NCBI GenBank assembly: GCA_016194745.1 | Contig: JACQBA010000002.1 | Location: 1 to 64,000 of the forward strand | Source: Elusimicrobiota bacterium | GTDB taxonomy: Bacteria > Elusimicrobiota > Elusimicrobia > UBA1565 > JACRDR01 | Direction of reading: 5' to 3' | DNA length: 64,000 bases | Shown: piece by piece, positions 55,044 to 63,894 of the stretch | Layout of the letters: each line of letters starts with the position of its first letter | How positions within the stretch are numbered: the first letter of the stretch is position 1 | The notes under the pieces: generated by a model | Database searches by the model: none | Seen by the model: only the letters and a program-made list of their open reading frames with translations | What the model was told of the DNA's origin: nothing | Program-made: the position numbers and the translations under genes

Positions 55044-56735
55044 TCACTCGATGCCCGGCACGCTCTCGCCGAGCATCTTCGCGCGGATGAGCGCGAGCGG
55101 CACCGAGCCGGCCGCCAACAGCTCGTCGTGGAAGAGCCGGTCCGTATACTTGTCACCGAGCTTCTTCTTGAAGTCGTCCTTGAGCTGGCGGATCTGCATC
55201 TTGCCCGAGAAATAGCAGATGAGCTGCGTCGGCCAGTTGATCGTGCGCAGGATGTCCTCGTCGACCTTCCCCTTGCCCGGCTCGGCGCCGGATTTGAAGT
55301 CCCCGGCCTGCTGCAGCGTCCAACGCCCCGTCTCGACATTGACGTCGTAGACGACGCGGCGGATGCGGAAGCGCCACGAATGGAGCATGCGCTCGTGCGC
55401 GGCGACGGTGGGGCCAAATCCCCCCGCCTTCCAGAATGCTTCCTCGGCGTACAGCGCCCAGCCTTCGATGAGCCCGTTGTCGTTGAACACGCTCCGGAGC
55501 GGGTTGGGATTCAAGCGGGCGATCGACAGCTGAAGGTGATGGCCCGGGATGCCCTCGTGCACGGCGTAGGGCCCCATCGAGCTCGTCTTGTGGTTTTGCG
55601 CGGCAAGGACCTTTTCCTTCTTCAAGTCCTCGCTCCAGTCCGTCCGGAAATGCTCGACGTTCCACCAGCCGACGTTCGACTCGCCCAGCGCGGGCGGAGG
55701 GTTCATGCTGCCGCCGTCCCCGATCAAGGGGACCATCGCGTCGGGCGTCTCCCGCGTGCGGATCGGCCCGAGCTCCGGCGGCACGCTCGCCCAGCCCTGC
55801 GTCCTGAGCGCTTCGAGATCGTCGCGCACGATCTGGTCGTAGAGCGAGAGGAGTCCCTCGCGCGTCAGCGCCTTGGCCGCCGCGAGCTGGGACGGCGTCG
55901 GCGCCGGCGCGCTCTCCGCGTGCGGGGCGAGCGCCGCCAACTGGCCGTCGACGATCTTGAGCTCCTGCTCGGCCGACTCGAGCAGCTGCTGGGGCGTCCA
56001 CGGCAGGAGCAGGGCCCGCTTCAGGATCCACGCGTAGCTTTCCGCGCCGACGACGGCGAAGTCCGGGGCGCTGTTGACCGCGGCCAACGCGTCGGCGTAG
56101 CGCCGCAGGGAGTCGACCGCCGCGTCGCGGGCTTTCGAGGGCTTCTCGGCCTCGAGCCCGGTCAGGATGCCCTTCACGATGCCCAGCGCGGTCGTGATGT
56201 CCCGCCGGGTCGGGGAGCCGGCCGTCGCCCGCATCTCGTCGACCATCGCGGGGATTGCGGCCGTCAGCGCCTCCCGCACGTCGACGCGTTCGGGAGCGTA
56301 GGTCATGAGGTTGATCAAGTTGTTGGACAGCGGCTCGAGCCAACTCGCCGGGCGGTGCCGGTAGAGCCGGTCGACCGTGAGCTGGTGCAGCCCGTCCTCC
56401 GCCGCCGCGTAGACCATGCGGAAGTCGATCTGCCGGTCGACGGGCCAGGTCCTCCACGGCATCGCCTTCAATGCCGCGATATCCTTCTCGAGACGCGCCG
56501 ACGCCGCCCGGACCGCCGCGGTGGAGAACGAGGGCATCCGGGCGCTGTCGTCGAAGAGCCCGACGCCGGACGCCATGCTGGGGTCGATGGCGATCCTCGC
56601 GTCGATCACGTCGCGGGCGATCTGCGCGAATTCCGGGGTCCCGGGGATGCTCAGCGTCGCCAGCCGCGCCGAGGCCGCGAACGCGCCGGAAGGGAGCAGC
56701 CACGCCGACAGGATCACGGCTGACAGGGTTCTCAT
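55044..56735 (-). CDS. Exported DUF885 family protein, predicted metallopeptidase
   Basis: A 563-residue exported protein with a signal peptide of 20 residues (ending SGAFA). The family's metal motif YAVHEGIPGHHLQLSIA (about residue 405) and GLIEGWALYAEE are both intact, as in gluzincin-like DUF885 proteins. Members are thought to be zinc carboxypeptidases or dipeptidases. The upstream 400 residues are mostly helical. TACAAT ends six bases before the ATG, and there is no ribosome binding site. Confidence 0.88.
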   Translation of the reverse strand: MRTLSAVILSAWLLPSGAFAASARLATLSIPGTPEFAQIARDVIDARIAIDPSMASGVGLFDDSARMPSFSTAAVRAASARLEKDIAALKAMPWRTWPVDRQIDFRMVYAAAEDGLHQLTVDRLYRHRPASWLEPLSNNLINLMTYAPERVDVREALTAAIPAMVDEMRATAGSPTRRDITTALGIVKGILTGLEAEKPSKARDAAVDSLRRYADALAAVNSAPDFAVVGAESYAWILKRALLLPWTPQQLLESAEQELKIVDGQLAALAPHAESAPAPTPSQLAAAKALTREGLLSLYDQIVRDDLEALRTQGWASVPPELGPIRTRETPDAMVPLIGDGGSMNPPPALGESNVGWWNVEHFRTDWSEDLKKEKVLAAQNHKTSSMGPYAVHEGIPGHHLQLSIARLNPNPLRSVFNDNGLIEGWALYAEEAFWKAGGFGPTVAAHERMLHSWRFRIRRVVYDVNVETGRWTLQQAGDFKSGAEPGKGKVDEDILRTINWPTQLICYFSGKMQIRQLKDDFKKKLGDKYTDRLFHDELLAAGSVPLALIRAKMLGESVPGIE

Positions 56736-56741
56736 GAGCCG

Positions 56742-56747
56742 ATTGTA
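56742..56747 (-). promoter_or_regulatory. -10 element of the DUF885 gene, predicted leaderless
   Basis: TACAAT on the minus strand ends six bases before the ATG at 56735. A hairpin CGGGGG/CCCCCG (56763-56779) lies over the -35 region. Confidence 0.5.
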
Positions 56748-56806
56748 GGAAGTTCTGGGTTCCGGGGGAATTATCCCCCGACAGTTATCCGCAGGCACTT
56801 CCCGGT

Positions 56807-56857
56807 ATCGGTCGAAACCGATGCGAAATTATCCATGGATCGCCTCGATAATCGAGG
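56807..56857. promoter_or_regulatory. Two palindromes upstream of the SPFH leader promoter
   Basis: ATCGGT/ACCGAT (56807-56822) and CCTCGATAATCGAGG (56843-56857) are perfect dyads 20-70 bases before the -35 at 56877. They may be operator sites. Confidence 0.4.
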
Positions 56858-56876
56858 CCACTGGGACCTTCGACCC

Positions 56877-56904
56877 TTGACACCCGGAAGGGCTCATGTA
56901 CAAT
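56877..56904 (+). promoter_or_regulatory. Strong promoter of the SPFH leader transcript
   Basis: A perfect TTGACA (56877-56882) and TACAAT (56899-56904) are 16 bases apart. Transcription should start near 56911. Confidence 0.75.
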
Positions 56905-56931
56905 GCGGGTGAAAGGCAAAGGTCGACGACC

Positions 56932-57033
56932 ATGAAGCGCATGCCGAAGATCATCGCAGTGGCGGACGGGACCCTGGATTCCAAGATCCTGGCCACTGAA
57001 CGCGTGCGCCTCGGCATGGGAGCGCCTATGTAG
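56932..57033 (+). CDS. 33-residue leader ORF upstream of the SPFH gene
   Basis: A short frame MKRMPKIIAVADGTLDSKIL, then ATERVRLGMGAPM, lies entirely between a strong promoter and an intrinsic terminator. AAAGG lies about 11 bases before the ATG. It could be a real small protein or a leader peptide for attenuation, or chance within a small RNA. No family is recognised. Confidence 0.4.
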   Translation: MKRMPKIIAVADGTLDSKILATERVRLGMGAPM

Positions 57034-57079
57034 ATACGTCGCCGCCGCACGATAGACGCTCGACAGTCGCATCGACGCT

Positions 57080-57120
57080 TCCCATGTCCGCCGCACTCGA
57101 GACATGGGATTTCTGTTTTT
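57080..57120 (+). terminator. Intrinsic terminator before the SPFH gene
   Basis: TCCCATGTC (57080-57088) pairs with GACATGGGA (57101-57109), followed by TTTCTGTTTTT. It lies 36 bases upstream of the SPFH start, so it would end or attenuate transcripts from the 56877 promoter. Confidence 0.85.
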
Positions 57121-57155
57121 ACGCCGCAAGGTCGAAAGACACGGGGGTGAATCAA

Positions 57156-59201
57156 ATGACGGTACTGATGATGTTCAACGCGCTGCCGGCGGAACTCCGG
57201 TACGCGCTCTACGCGGCGCCGTTCGCCGCGGTCGCGACGTTCCTCCTGATGGGGATCCGGTATATCGCCAACAACCGGATCGGCATCGTGGAGAAGCGCT
57301 GGAGCCGCAAGGGCTCCGTGAAGACGGGGCTCATCGCGCTGGGCGGAGAGGCCGGGTTCCAACCCGACGTCCTCCGCGGCGGTCTGCATTGGCTCATGCC
57401 GCTGCAGTACCGCGTGCACATCGAGCCGCTCGTGACGATCCCGCAGGGGAAGATCGGCTACATCTTCTCCCGGGACGGCCGGGCGCTCGAGTCGAACCAG
57501 GCGCTGGCGTCGAACCTGAACGCGGGCGACTTCACGGACGTGGCCGCCTTCCTGACGAACGGAGGGCAGCGCGGTCCGCAGAGGAAGATCCTGCGCGAAG
57601 GGACGTACGCGATCAACCTGGCGCAGTTCGTCGTGCTGACGAACGAGAAGGTCTACTTCCTCCCGCTCAACGCGGACGAGGACAAGGCCTTCATCCAGAC
57701 GGCCGGCGTCATCGGCGAACGAAAGGGCTTCGAGCCCGTGGTCATCATGGGCTCGGTCGACTCGATCGGCATCGTCACGGTGCACGACGGACTGCCGCTC
57801 GGCGACGGGGACATCATCGCGCCGATCGTCGGAGCCGCCAAGCCGGAAGCGTCGCACAACAGCTTCCAGGACCCGGAGAGGTTCCTGGCGGCGGGCGGGC
57901 GCCGCGGGCGCCAGCTGCAGGTGCTCGTGGAAGGGACGTACTACATCAACCGGCTGTTCGCGACGGTCGAGCTCATCCCGAAGACCGTCGTCGAGGTCGG
58001 CCAGGTCGGGGTCGTCGTCTCGTACACGGGCGAGGCGGGCGCGGACCTGTCGGGGACGGACTACAAGCACGGCGAGCTGGTGAAGAAGGGCCAGCGGGGC
58101 GTCTGGAGCGCGGCGCTCATGCCGGGCAAGTATCCGTTCAACACGTACGCGGGGAAGGTCGTCATGGTCCCGACGACGAACTTCATCCTCAAGTGGATAC
58201 GCTCGGAGTCCGGCGCGCACCGGTTCGACGAGAACCTGCAGGAGGTGTCCTTGATCACCAAGGACGCCTTCGAGCCCTCGCTGCCCCTGAGCGTGGTGGT
58301 GCACATCGACTACCGCAAGGCGCCGCTCGTCATCCAGAGGTTCGGCGACATCCGCAAGCTGGTGGAGCAGACGCTCGACCCCATGGTCTCGGCGTACTTC
58401 AAGAACGTGGGTCAGATCCGCACGCTCATCCAGCTGATCCAGGACCGGAGCCGCATCCAGGAGACGTCCTCGACCGAGATGAAGGAGAAGTTCGCGCACT
58501 ACAACCTCGAGCTCGAGGAGGTGCTGATCGGCACGCCGCGCTCCTCGGAGGGCGACCAGAAGATCGAGGAGATCCTGACGCAGCTGCGCGTGCGGCAGAT
58601 CGCCGAGGAGCAGGTCGAGACGTACGCGCGCCAGGAGAAGGCGGCGGTGAAGGAGCGCGAGCTCCGGGAGACGCAGGCGAAGGCGGCGCGGCAGCAGACG
58701 CTGACCGAGTCGGAAATCGCGATCGCGATCCAGACGAACGAGGGCAAGGCCGAGTACCAGCGCTCGCTGCAGAAGGCGGCGCAAGTGCGGGCGCTCGCCG
58801 AGGCGGAGGCGGACAAGATCCGCGCCCTCGCCGAGGCGGACGCCGAGAAGGCCGCGCGCGTCGGCGTCGGTCAGGCGATCGCGATCGACGAGCAGGTGCG
58901 GGCGTACGGCGGGCCGCAGTTCCAGCTGACGCAGCAGGTGATGAGCCGCTTCGCCGAGGCGGTCGAGGCGAGCGGCGTCGACCTGGTGCCGAAGGTGGTC
59001 GTCGGCGGCGGGTCGGGCGATGGAAAGATGGGCGCGGGCGGGAGCGTGATGGAGGCGCTGCTCACGATGCTCCTGTCCGAGAAGCTCGGCGCCGGCGTCC
59101 AAGCTCAGACGCCGCAGCCCAAGGACCCGGCCGTCGAGGCGATGCGCCGGCGCATCAAGGACAGCATGGCGCGTCGGGAAGGAGTCGCGAACGGAAGCTG
59201 A
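57156..59201 (+). CDS. SPFH/flotillin-like membrane protein
   Basis: A 681-residue protein. One N-terminal membrane span (about 15-40, FAAVATFLLMGIRYIANN) is followed by SPFH-type beta structure (GLHWLMPLQYRVHIEPLVT, LREGTYAINLAQFVVLTNEK, GLPLGDGDIIAP). From about 455 to 600 there is a long charged coiled coil (ARQEKAAVKERELRETQAK, EADKIRALAEADAEKAARVG), typical of flotillins and YqiK. The C-terminus is Gly-rich then helical. Such proteins build large membrane-bound cages or microdomains. GGGGGTG precedes the ATG. Confidence 0.87.
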   Translation: MTVLMMFNALPAELRYALYAAPFAAVATFLLMGIRYIANNRIGIVEKRWSRKGSVKTGLIALGGEAGFQPDVLRGGLHWLMPLQYRVHIEPLVTIPQGKIGYIFSRDGRALESNQALASNLNAGDFTDVAAFLTNGGQRGPQRKILREGTYAINLAQFVVLTNEKVYFLPLNADEDKAFIQTAGVIGERKGFEPVVIMGSVDSIGIVTVHDGLPLGDGDIIAPIVGAAKPEASHNSFQDPERFLAAGGRRGRQLQVLVEGTYYINRLFATVELIPKTVVEVGQVGVVVSYTGEAGADLSGTDYKHGELVKKGQRGVWSAALMPGKYPFNTYAGKVVMVPTTNFILKWIRSESGAHRFDENLQEVSLITKDAFEPSLPLSVVVHIDYRKAPLVIQRFGDIRKLVEQTLDPMVSAYFKNVGQIRTLIQLIQDRSRIQETSSTEMKEKFAHYNLELEEVLIGTPRSSEGDQKIEEILTQLRVRQIAEEQVETYARQEKAAVKERELRETQAKAARQQTLTESEIAIAIQTNEGKAEYQRSLQKAAQVRALAEAEADKIRALAEADAEKAARVGVGQAIAIDEQVRAYGGPQFQLTQQVMSRFAEAVEASGVDLVPKVVVGGGSGDGKMGAGGSVMEALLTMLLSEKLGAGVQAQTPQPKDPAVEAMRRRIKDSMARREGVANGS

Positions 59202-59219
59202 CGCGTTAGGTGAATTAGG

Positions 59220-59254
59220 CGCGCCCCCCGGGTCGGTGCCGGGGGGCGCGTTCT
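59220..59254. terminator. Hairpin terminator between convergent genes
   Basis: A perfect 12-base stem CGCGCCCCCCGG (59220-59231) with CCGGGGGGCGCG (59239-59250), followed by TTCT, lies 19 bases after the SPFH stop and 15 from the end of the facing gene. Confidence 0.75.
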
Positions 59255-59268
59255 ATCGCGTCGAGAGA

Positions 59269-60021
59269 CTATCGGCCGCTGTAGCCGGGAAGTCCGCGCG
59301 CCGCCGGAGACTTCGCCAGCCGGACGCCGTCCTGGACGGCCTTGTCGAAATCGCGGTTCACGAGCTCACGGGCGATGCGGGTCCGGAAGAACTCGGCCCA
59401 GCGGAACTCGGAGAAAGGCGTCTCGTTCTTGTCGTAGCCGCCCTCGTCGCGCACCGCGCCGGCGAGGCTGCGGTAGGGATCGTCGGCCAAGCCGCGGACG
59501 TCGCCCGGGATCTCGCTGTAGGCCCGCCTGACGCCGAACTGGTCGTAGGGGTAAACCCACTTCTTCGCTTCCATCTCCCCCCAGAAGTTGCGGCTGCGGG
59601 AGAGGTCGGCCTGGACCACGACGTACACCTTCTTGATGTCCGCTTCCCACGCGGCGCGGGTGAGATGGTGGTGGTCGATCATGTACATCTTCTTGTTCGG
59701 GCCCAGGACGACGGGAACGGGGTGATCCTTGAGGTAGCGCTTCAGCTCCTTGTCGCTCTTCCCCGCGAGGTTCTTCGACTTCTCCTTCACCGACCGCATG
59801 CCGACGGCGAGCTGCGTCGGATGGATGTCGAGGACCTTTTCCTTCGACCGTTCGTCCTCGTCCTCGGCTTCGGCGCGGACGGCTTGGTACTGATGGACGA
59901 GCGTGAGCGCTTGGCGGTCGTCGAGCTCCGGGCCGAAGGCGGAGACGTTTCGGGCCGGGATGAGCGCGCAGGCGAACAGGACGCTCAGCAGGCTGAGGCA
60001 AAGCAGCTTGATCTTCTTCAT
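59269..60021 (-). CDS. Exported ParB-like (ParBc_2) protein
   Basis: A 250-residue protein with a signal peptide (MKKIKLLCLSLLSVLFACAL and on to NVSA). The core is the putative ParB-like nuclease family PF08857: DIHPTQLAVGMRSVKEKSKN, HPVPVVLGPNKKMYMIDHHH and LTRAAWEADIKKVYVVVQAD. Family members are mostly exported proteins, unlike true ParB. The reaction is unknown; a nucleotide- or nucleic-acid-related activity is inferred from the fold. A -10-like TAGAAT ends seven bases before the ATG. Confidence 0.83.
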   Translation of the reverse strand: MKKIKLLCLSLLSVLFACALIPARNVSAFGPELDDRQALTLVHQYQAVRAEAEDEDERSKEKVLDIHPTQLAVGMRSVKEKSKNLAGKSDKELKRYLKDHPVPVVLGPNKKMYMIDHHHLTRAAWEADIKKVYVVVQADLSRSRNFWGEMEAKKWVYPYDQFGVRRAYSEIPGDVRGLADDPYRSLAGAVRDEGGYDKNETPFSEFRWAEFFRTRIARELVNRDFDKAVQDGVRLAKSPAARGLPGYSGR

Positions 60022-60028
60022 GGAAGAA

Positions 60029-60034
60029 ATTCTA
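60029..60034 (-). promoter_or_regulatory. -10 element of the ParB-like gene, predicted leaderless
   Basis: TAGAAT on the minus strand ends seven bases before the ATG at 60021. Confidence 0.45.
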
Positions 60035-60205
60035 TCCCAAACCCGGGCGACGGCACATGGGCCATCAGGGGAAAAACGACAGGCCCGCTGGGCCCAGATC
60101 GGCGCACCCGGTCGGCGGCGTTAGAAAAATGTTACGCGGCCCCCAAACCGCTACTCCCCTGTTGCTGGCCCGCGGGCACACTGGTAGCAGTAAGGGGGTC
60201 CGATC

Positions 60206-60964
60206 ATGAACACCAAAGGCGTATTCGTGCCGGCGACGCTGGCGATGACGGCGTCGGTGCTGTACATCCTGACGCTCACGAGCCGCGAGCGGAAGCTGGC
60301 GGGATCGGCCGAGCTCGTCGAAGTGATGGTCGCGCGCACGGACATCCCGGAGCGCACGGTGCTGGCGGCGGACCTGGTCGATCACGTGGCGATCCCGAGA
60401 AAGTACGTCGCGCAGGACGCCTTCGAGTACCGCATCCAATCCGACGTGAAGATGGTGGAGAACCTCGTCACGCAGATCCGGATCGCCAAAGGCAACCAGA
60501 TCCAGCAGGCGGCCCTGCTGCCGCTGTCGCCGGAAGCGGGACTCAGCACGAAGGTTCCGCCGGGCTACCGCGCCCTGCCGATCCCGGTCGAGCCGGAGTT
60601 CATGTCGATGATCAAGCCCGGAGACCGCGTGGACATCGTGGTGACGTTCGACGCGTTCATGGGGCAGGAGAACCGGCGCGAGAAGGTGACCGCGACGATC
60701 CTCCAGGGGCTCCTCGTGCTCGGGGTCGGCAAGAACCTCGGGCAAGCCCAGACCGCGGCGCAGTGGCAGCGCTCCGGCGCCGACGCCGCGCAGGCGTCCG
60801 TCATCGCCGACAAGGGAGCGATCAGCGTGGCGCTCAACCCGCTCGAACTTCAATACCTCGCGCTCGCGATGAAGACGGGCGACGTCCAGGTCGGACTGCG
60901 CGGGATCGGAGACGTGACGATCTCTCCGATCGAGATGTCGACCTTTCGGAAACTATTCCACTAA
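60206..60964 (+). CDS. cpaB: Flp pilus assembly protein CpaB/RcpC
   Basis: A 252-residue protein with an N-terminal membrane segment (about 5-25) and an SAF domain (VEVMVARTDIPERTVLAADL, VPPGYRALPIPVEPEFMSMI, IKPGDRVDIVVTF). CpaB/RcpC proteins act in the periplasm with the CpaC secretin of tight-adherence (Flp) pili. None of the other Flp genes is present here, so it may be an isolated copy or part of a scattered set. TAAGGGGG precedes the ATG. Confidence 0.85.
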   Translation: MNTKGVFVPATLAMTASVLYILTLTSRERKLAGSAELVEVMVARTDIPERTVLAADLVDHVAIPRKYVAQDAFEYRIQSDVKMVENLVTQIRIAKGNQIQQAALLPLSPEAGLSTKVPPGYRALPIPVEPEFMSMIKPGDRVDIVVTFDAFMGQENRREKVTATILQGLLVLGVGKNLGQAQTAAQWQRSGADAAQASVIADKGAISVALNPLELQYLALAMKTGDVQVGLRGIGDVTISPIEMSTFRKLFH

Positions 60965-61542
60965 GGCGACTTGACCCAGCGCCCGCGCGGCTTGGGGCGG
61001 AAGGCGGCGAGCGTCTCGAGCATGGACTCGGGCGTCGGCGCCTCCAGGATGAGAGCCCGGTTGTCGGGGGCGATGAAGCCCTGGCCGACCGCGTGGTCGA
61101 GGAACGCGAGGAAGCGGTCGTAGTAGCCGCCCAAGTTCAGCATCCCGCACGGCTTGTCGTGAAAGCCGAGCTGCGCCCAGGTGACGATCTCGCAGAACTC
61201 GTCCATCGTGCCGAAGCCTCCGGGCAGCGCGATGAAGCCGTCGGAGAGCTTCTCCATGAGAGCCTTGCGCTCGTGCATGGAACGGACGATCCGAAGATCG
61301 GGCACCTTCCGGTGCGCCAGCTCCTTGTCCACCAAGTCCTGCGGGATGACGCCGATGACCTCGCCGCCGGCCTCGAGGGCCGCGTCGGCTACCGCGCCCA
61401 TCAGGCCGACCTTCCCCCCGCCGAAGACAACGCCGATCTTGCGCTCCGCGAGCAAAGTCCCGACGCGGCGCGCCGTCTCCCGATACGTCGCGTCGCCGCC
61501 CGGATTGGCCCCGCAGAATACGCACAGCCGCTTGATCGCCAC
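60961..61542 (-). CDS. LOG family / TIGR00730 nucleotide 5'-monophosphate hydrolase
   Basis: A 193-residue Rossmann-type protein with VCVFCGANPGGD-like start (LCVFCGANPGG), VFGGGKVGLMGAVADAAL, and the catalytic PGGFGTMDEFCEI. LOG proteins remove ribose 5-phosphate from nucleotide monophosphates, as in cytokinin activation; many bacterial members act on AMP-type substrates. The GTG start lies eight bases after a GATAAT -10. Its end overlaps the cpaB end by four bases. Confidence 0.93.
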   Translation of the reverse strand: MAIKRLCVFCGANPGGDATYRETARRVGTLLAERKIGVVFGGGKVGLMGAVADAALEAGGEVIGVIPQDLVDKELAHRKVPDLRIVRSMHERKALMEKLSDGFIALPGGFGTMDEFCEIVTWAQLGFHDKPCGMLNLGGYYDRFLAFLDHAVGQGFIAPDNRALILEAPTPESMLETLAAFRPKPRGRWVKSP

Positions 61543-61550
61543 GAGCAGGG

Positions 61551-61579
61551 ATTATCGCGCCCTGCGCGGACCCTGTCAA
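61551..61579 (-). promoter_or_regulatory. Promoter of the LOG gene, predicted leaderless
   Basis: On the minus strand TTGACA (61574-61579) and GATAAT (61551-61556) are 17 bases apart; the GTG at 61542 starts eight bases after the -10. Confidence 0.7.
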
Positions 61580-61584
61580 CCGCC

Positions 61585-63894
61585 CTACTGGACCACGCTG
61601 ACGGAGATCTCTCTCGCGTCCGAGCGGCCGCGGTCGTCGATCGCCCGGACGACGCGGCGTCCCGGGACGGGGTCCCAATAGAGCGGCTGATCGACGCCGG
61701 TCGCGCCCACGAAGCGGTCGTCCACGAACCAATACAGGCGCCGCGCGTCCGCGTCCGCCGTCGCGGACAAGGGAATCTTGCCCGGCGCGGCGGACCTCAC
61801 CGGATACTCGACGCCCGGGCGCGGTGAGACGATGGCCGGCGGCAGACCCCGCGTCGACGATTCGGAAAGGGGGCAGTCGTCGCCGCCTCCCGGCGGCGCC
61901 GCTCTTGCGAGCCCCGCTTGCCGAAACAGCGCCTGAAGGTCCGAGGGCCAATGCTCGTAGGTCGCCTGTCTCGCCGCCGCCTTCGGGGAGCACAGGCGCC
62001 GGCCGCTGAGCCCGTCGACCCACACGCCGCGGTGCAGCTCGCATACCTTGATCGGCGACTTCCCGGGGATGAACCACGTCTGCGCGTGCCGCGGGCAACG
62101 GGGCCCCGGCATCTGCCCGGAGACCGCGCACACGCGCTCGCGCGCGACGAACGGCCACGGCCGCGCCGGGGCGGCCAGCCCGGGCTCGTGCGCGCGGACC
62201 GCGTCGACTACGCGAAACATCAGCGGCGCCGCGGCGTCGACGCCCACGAAGGCGGGGTTCCCCTCCCCGTCGAAATTGCCGACCCACACGGCGACGACGT
62301 AGGGCCCGAAGACGCCGACCGACCAGGCGTCGCGGAACGCGAAGGAAGTGCCCGTCTTCCAATGGACAGACAAGGGGTCGCGCGTCCATGCCTGCCGAAA
62401 TCCCTGCGCGGGGCGCGGATTGTCTTTCAAGATGTCCATGACCAAGAACGCGGCTTCGGCGCTGAGCAGCCTCGCTCCGGGCCCGTCCGGCGCCGCCGAC
62501 GTCGTCCGCAGCGGCCGCATCATGCCTTGATTGGCGAGCATGGCGTAGAGTTGCACGAGCTCCTCCATCGTCACCTCCGCCGCGCCGAGCGCCAGCGCCA
62601 GCCCGTAGTGCGCCTCTTCCTTTAGAGGCCCCACTCCCGCGGACTTGAGGAACTCGTAAAGGTTCGGCGCCTTGAGCTTCGAGGCGACGTGTACGGCGGG
62701 GACGTTGCGGCTTTTGATGAGCGCGTCGCGCGCGTGCACCGGCCCGAGGAACTCGCGGTCGAAGTTCTCGGGGTTGAAGGCCCCGAAGCTCGTCGGCGCG
62801 TCCTTGAGCAGGCTCATCGGGTGGATCAGCCCCTGGTCCATGCCGAGGGCGTACACGAAGGGCTTGAGCGCCGACCCGGGAGAGCGCCGCGCCCTCGTCC
62901 CGTCGACCTGGCCCTGGATCTGCGCGTTCTTGAAATCGGCCGAGCCGACGGCCGCGCGGACTTCCATCGTCCGGGCGTCGACGAGCATCGCGGCGGCGTT
63001 GCGGATCCCGACTTGGCGCCGGCTGTCGACGTACTCGCGCAGGCGCCGTTCCATGAGGCGCTGCACGGGCAAGTCGAGCGTCGTCCTCAGGGTCCCGTCG
63101 ACGGGACGCTCGCGCAGCACGGACTGCGTGAAATGCGGCGCGTGGAACGGAAGATCGGCCGCCGTTTTCGCGTTCGGCGGCAACTCGAGCAGCGAGCGCT
63201 GCGCTTCATCGGCGGGATGAAGGCGCGCCCAGCGGTCGAAGAGCTCCCTCCGCGCCTTGAGCCACTCGGCGCCCTCCGCGGCTCCGGGCGAGCGCCGCGC
63301 CGGGCTTTTCGGGATGACGCACAAGGCCAGCGCCTCCGGCAGCGTCAGCTCGGAAGGCCTTTTTCCGAAATAGACGAGGCTCGCGGCGCCGACGCCGTGG
63401 ATGTTGCCGCCGTACGGGACGAGATTGAGATACGCCTCCAGAATCTCGTCCTTCGAGTAGCGCAGCTCGAGCTGCAAGGCCCGCAGGATCTGCTCGGCCT
63501 TGCCGCGCGGAGACCTCGAGTCCAGGCCCCAGCGGATCCGCGCGAGCTGCATCGTGATCGTAGAGCCGCCGATGCGCGGCCCGCGCGCGCGGAGATACGT
63601 CTTGCGGAAGGCGCGCCCGAGGGCGTACGGGTTGACGCCGAAGTGCCGCCGGAACTCGCGGTCCTCCTGGAGCAGGGTCGCCTCGACGACGAGGGGCGAG
63701 ATCGAAGAGAGCGGCGTCCACAGACGATAGCGGTCGTCGGAGGCGAGCGTCAGGCGCAGCAGGCGGCCCCCGCGGTCGTAGACGGCCTGAGAGAGCGGGA
63801 CGCTGCCCCGCAGCGGCTCCTTGCTTCCGGCGAGGACCGCCGCCGCGGCGGCCGCCGCGAGGACCAGCGCCGCGGCGGCGCGGCGCGCCCTCAT
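61585..63894 (-). CDS. pbpC: Penicillin-binding protein 1C
   Basis: A 769-residue bifunctional peptidoglycan synthase. After an N-terminal anchor (about 8-22) comes the GT51 transglycosylase domain (LLQEDREFRRHFGVNP, GGSTITMQLARIRWGLDS). The transpeptidase domain has SxxK as SALK (about 345), SKN (LIKSRNVPAVH has SRN in its place) and KTGTS (about 517). A BiPBP C-terminal domain (about 680-769, RLYWFVDDRFVG) marks the PBP1C class. SRN for SKN/SxN is a common variant. Its ATG overlaps the upstream alpha-2-macroglobulin stop in ATGA, the standard yfhM-pbpC order. Confidence 0.93.
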   Translation of the reverse strand: MRARRAAAALVLAAAAAAAVLAGSKEPLRGSVPLSQAVYDRGGRLLRLTLASDDRYRLWTPLSSISPLVVEATLLQEDREFRRHFGVNPYALGRAFRKTYLRARGPRIGGSTITMQLARIRWGLDSRSPRGKAEQILRALQLELRYSKDEILEAYLNLVPYGGNIHGVGAASLVYFGKRPSELTLPEALALCVIPKSPARRSPGAAEGAEWLKARRELFDRWARLHPADEAQRSLLELPPNAKTAADLPFHAPHFTQSVLRERPVDGTLRTTLDLPVQRLMERRLREYVDSRRQVGIRNAAAMLVDARTMEVRAAVGSADFKNAQIQGQVDGTRARRSPGSALKPFVYALGMDQGLIHPMSLLKDAPTSFGAFNPENFDREFLGPVHARDALIKSRNVPAVHVASKLKAPNLYEFLKSAGVGPLKEEAHYGLALALGAAEVTMEELVQLYAMLANQGMMRPLRTTSAAPDGPGARLLSAEAAFLVMDILKDNPRPAQGFRQAWTRDPLSVHWKTGTSFAFRDAWSVGVFGPYVVAVWVGNFDGEGNPAFVGVDAAAPLMFRVVDAVRAHEPGLAAPARPWPFVARERVCAVSGQMPGPRCPRHAQTWFIPGKSPIKVCELHRGVWVDGLSGRRLCSPKAAARQATYEHWPSDLQALFRQAGLARAAPPGGGDDCPLSESSTRGLPPAIVSPRPGVEYPVRSAAPGKIPLSATADADARRLYWFVDDRFVGATGVDQPLYWDPVPGRRVVRAIDDRGRSDAREISVSVVQ

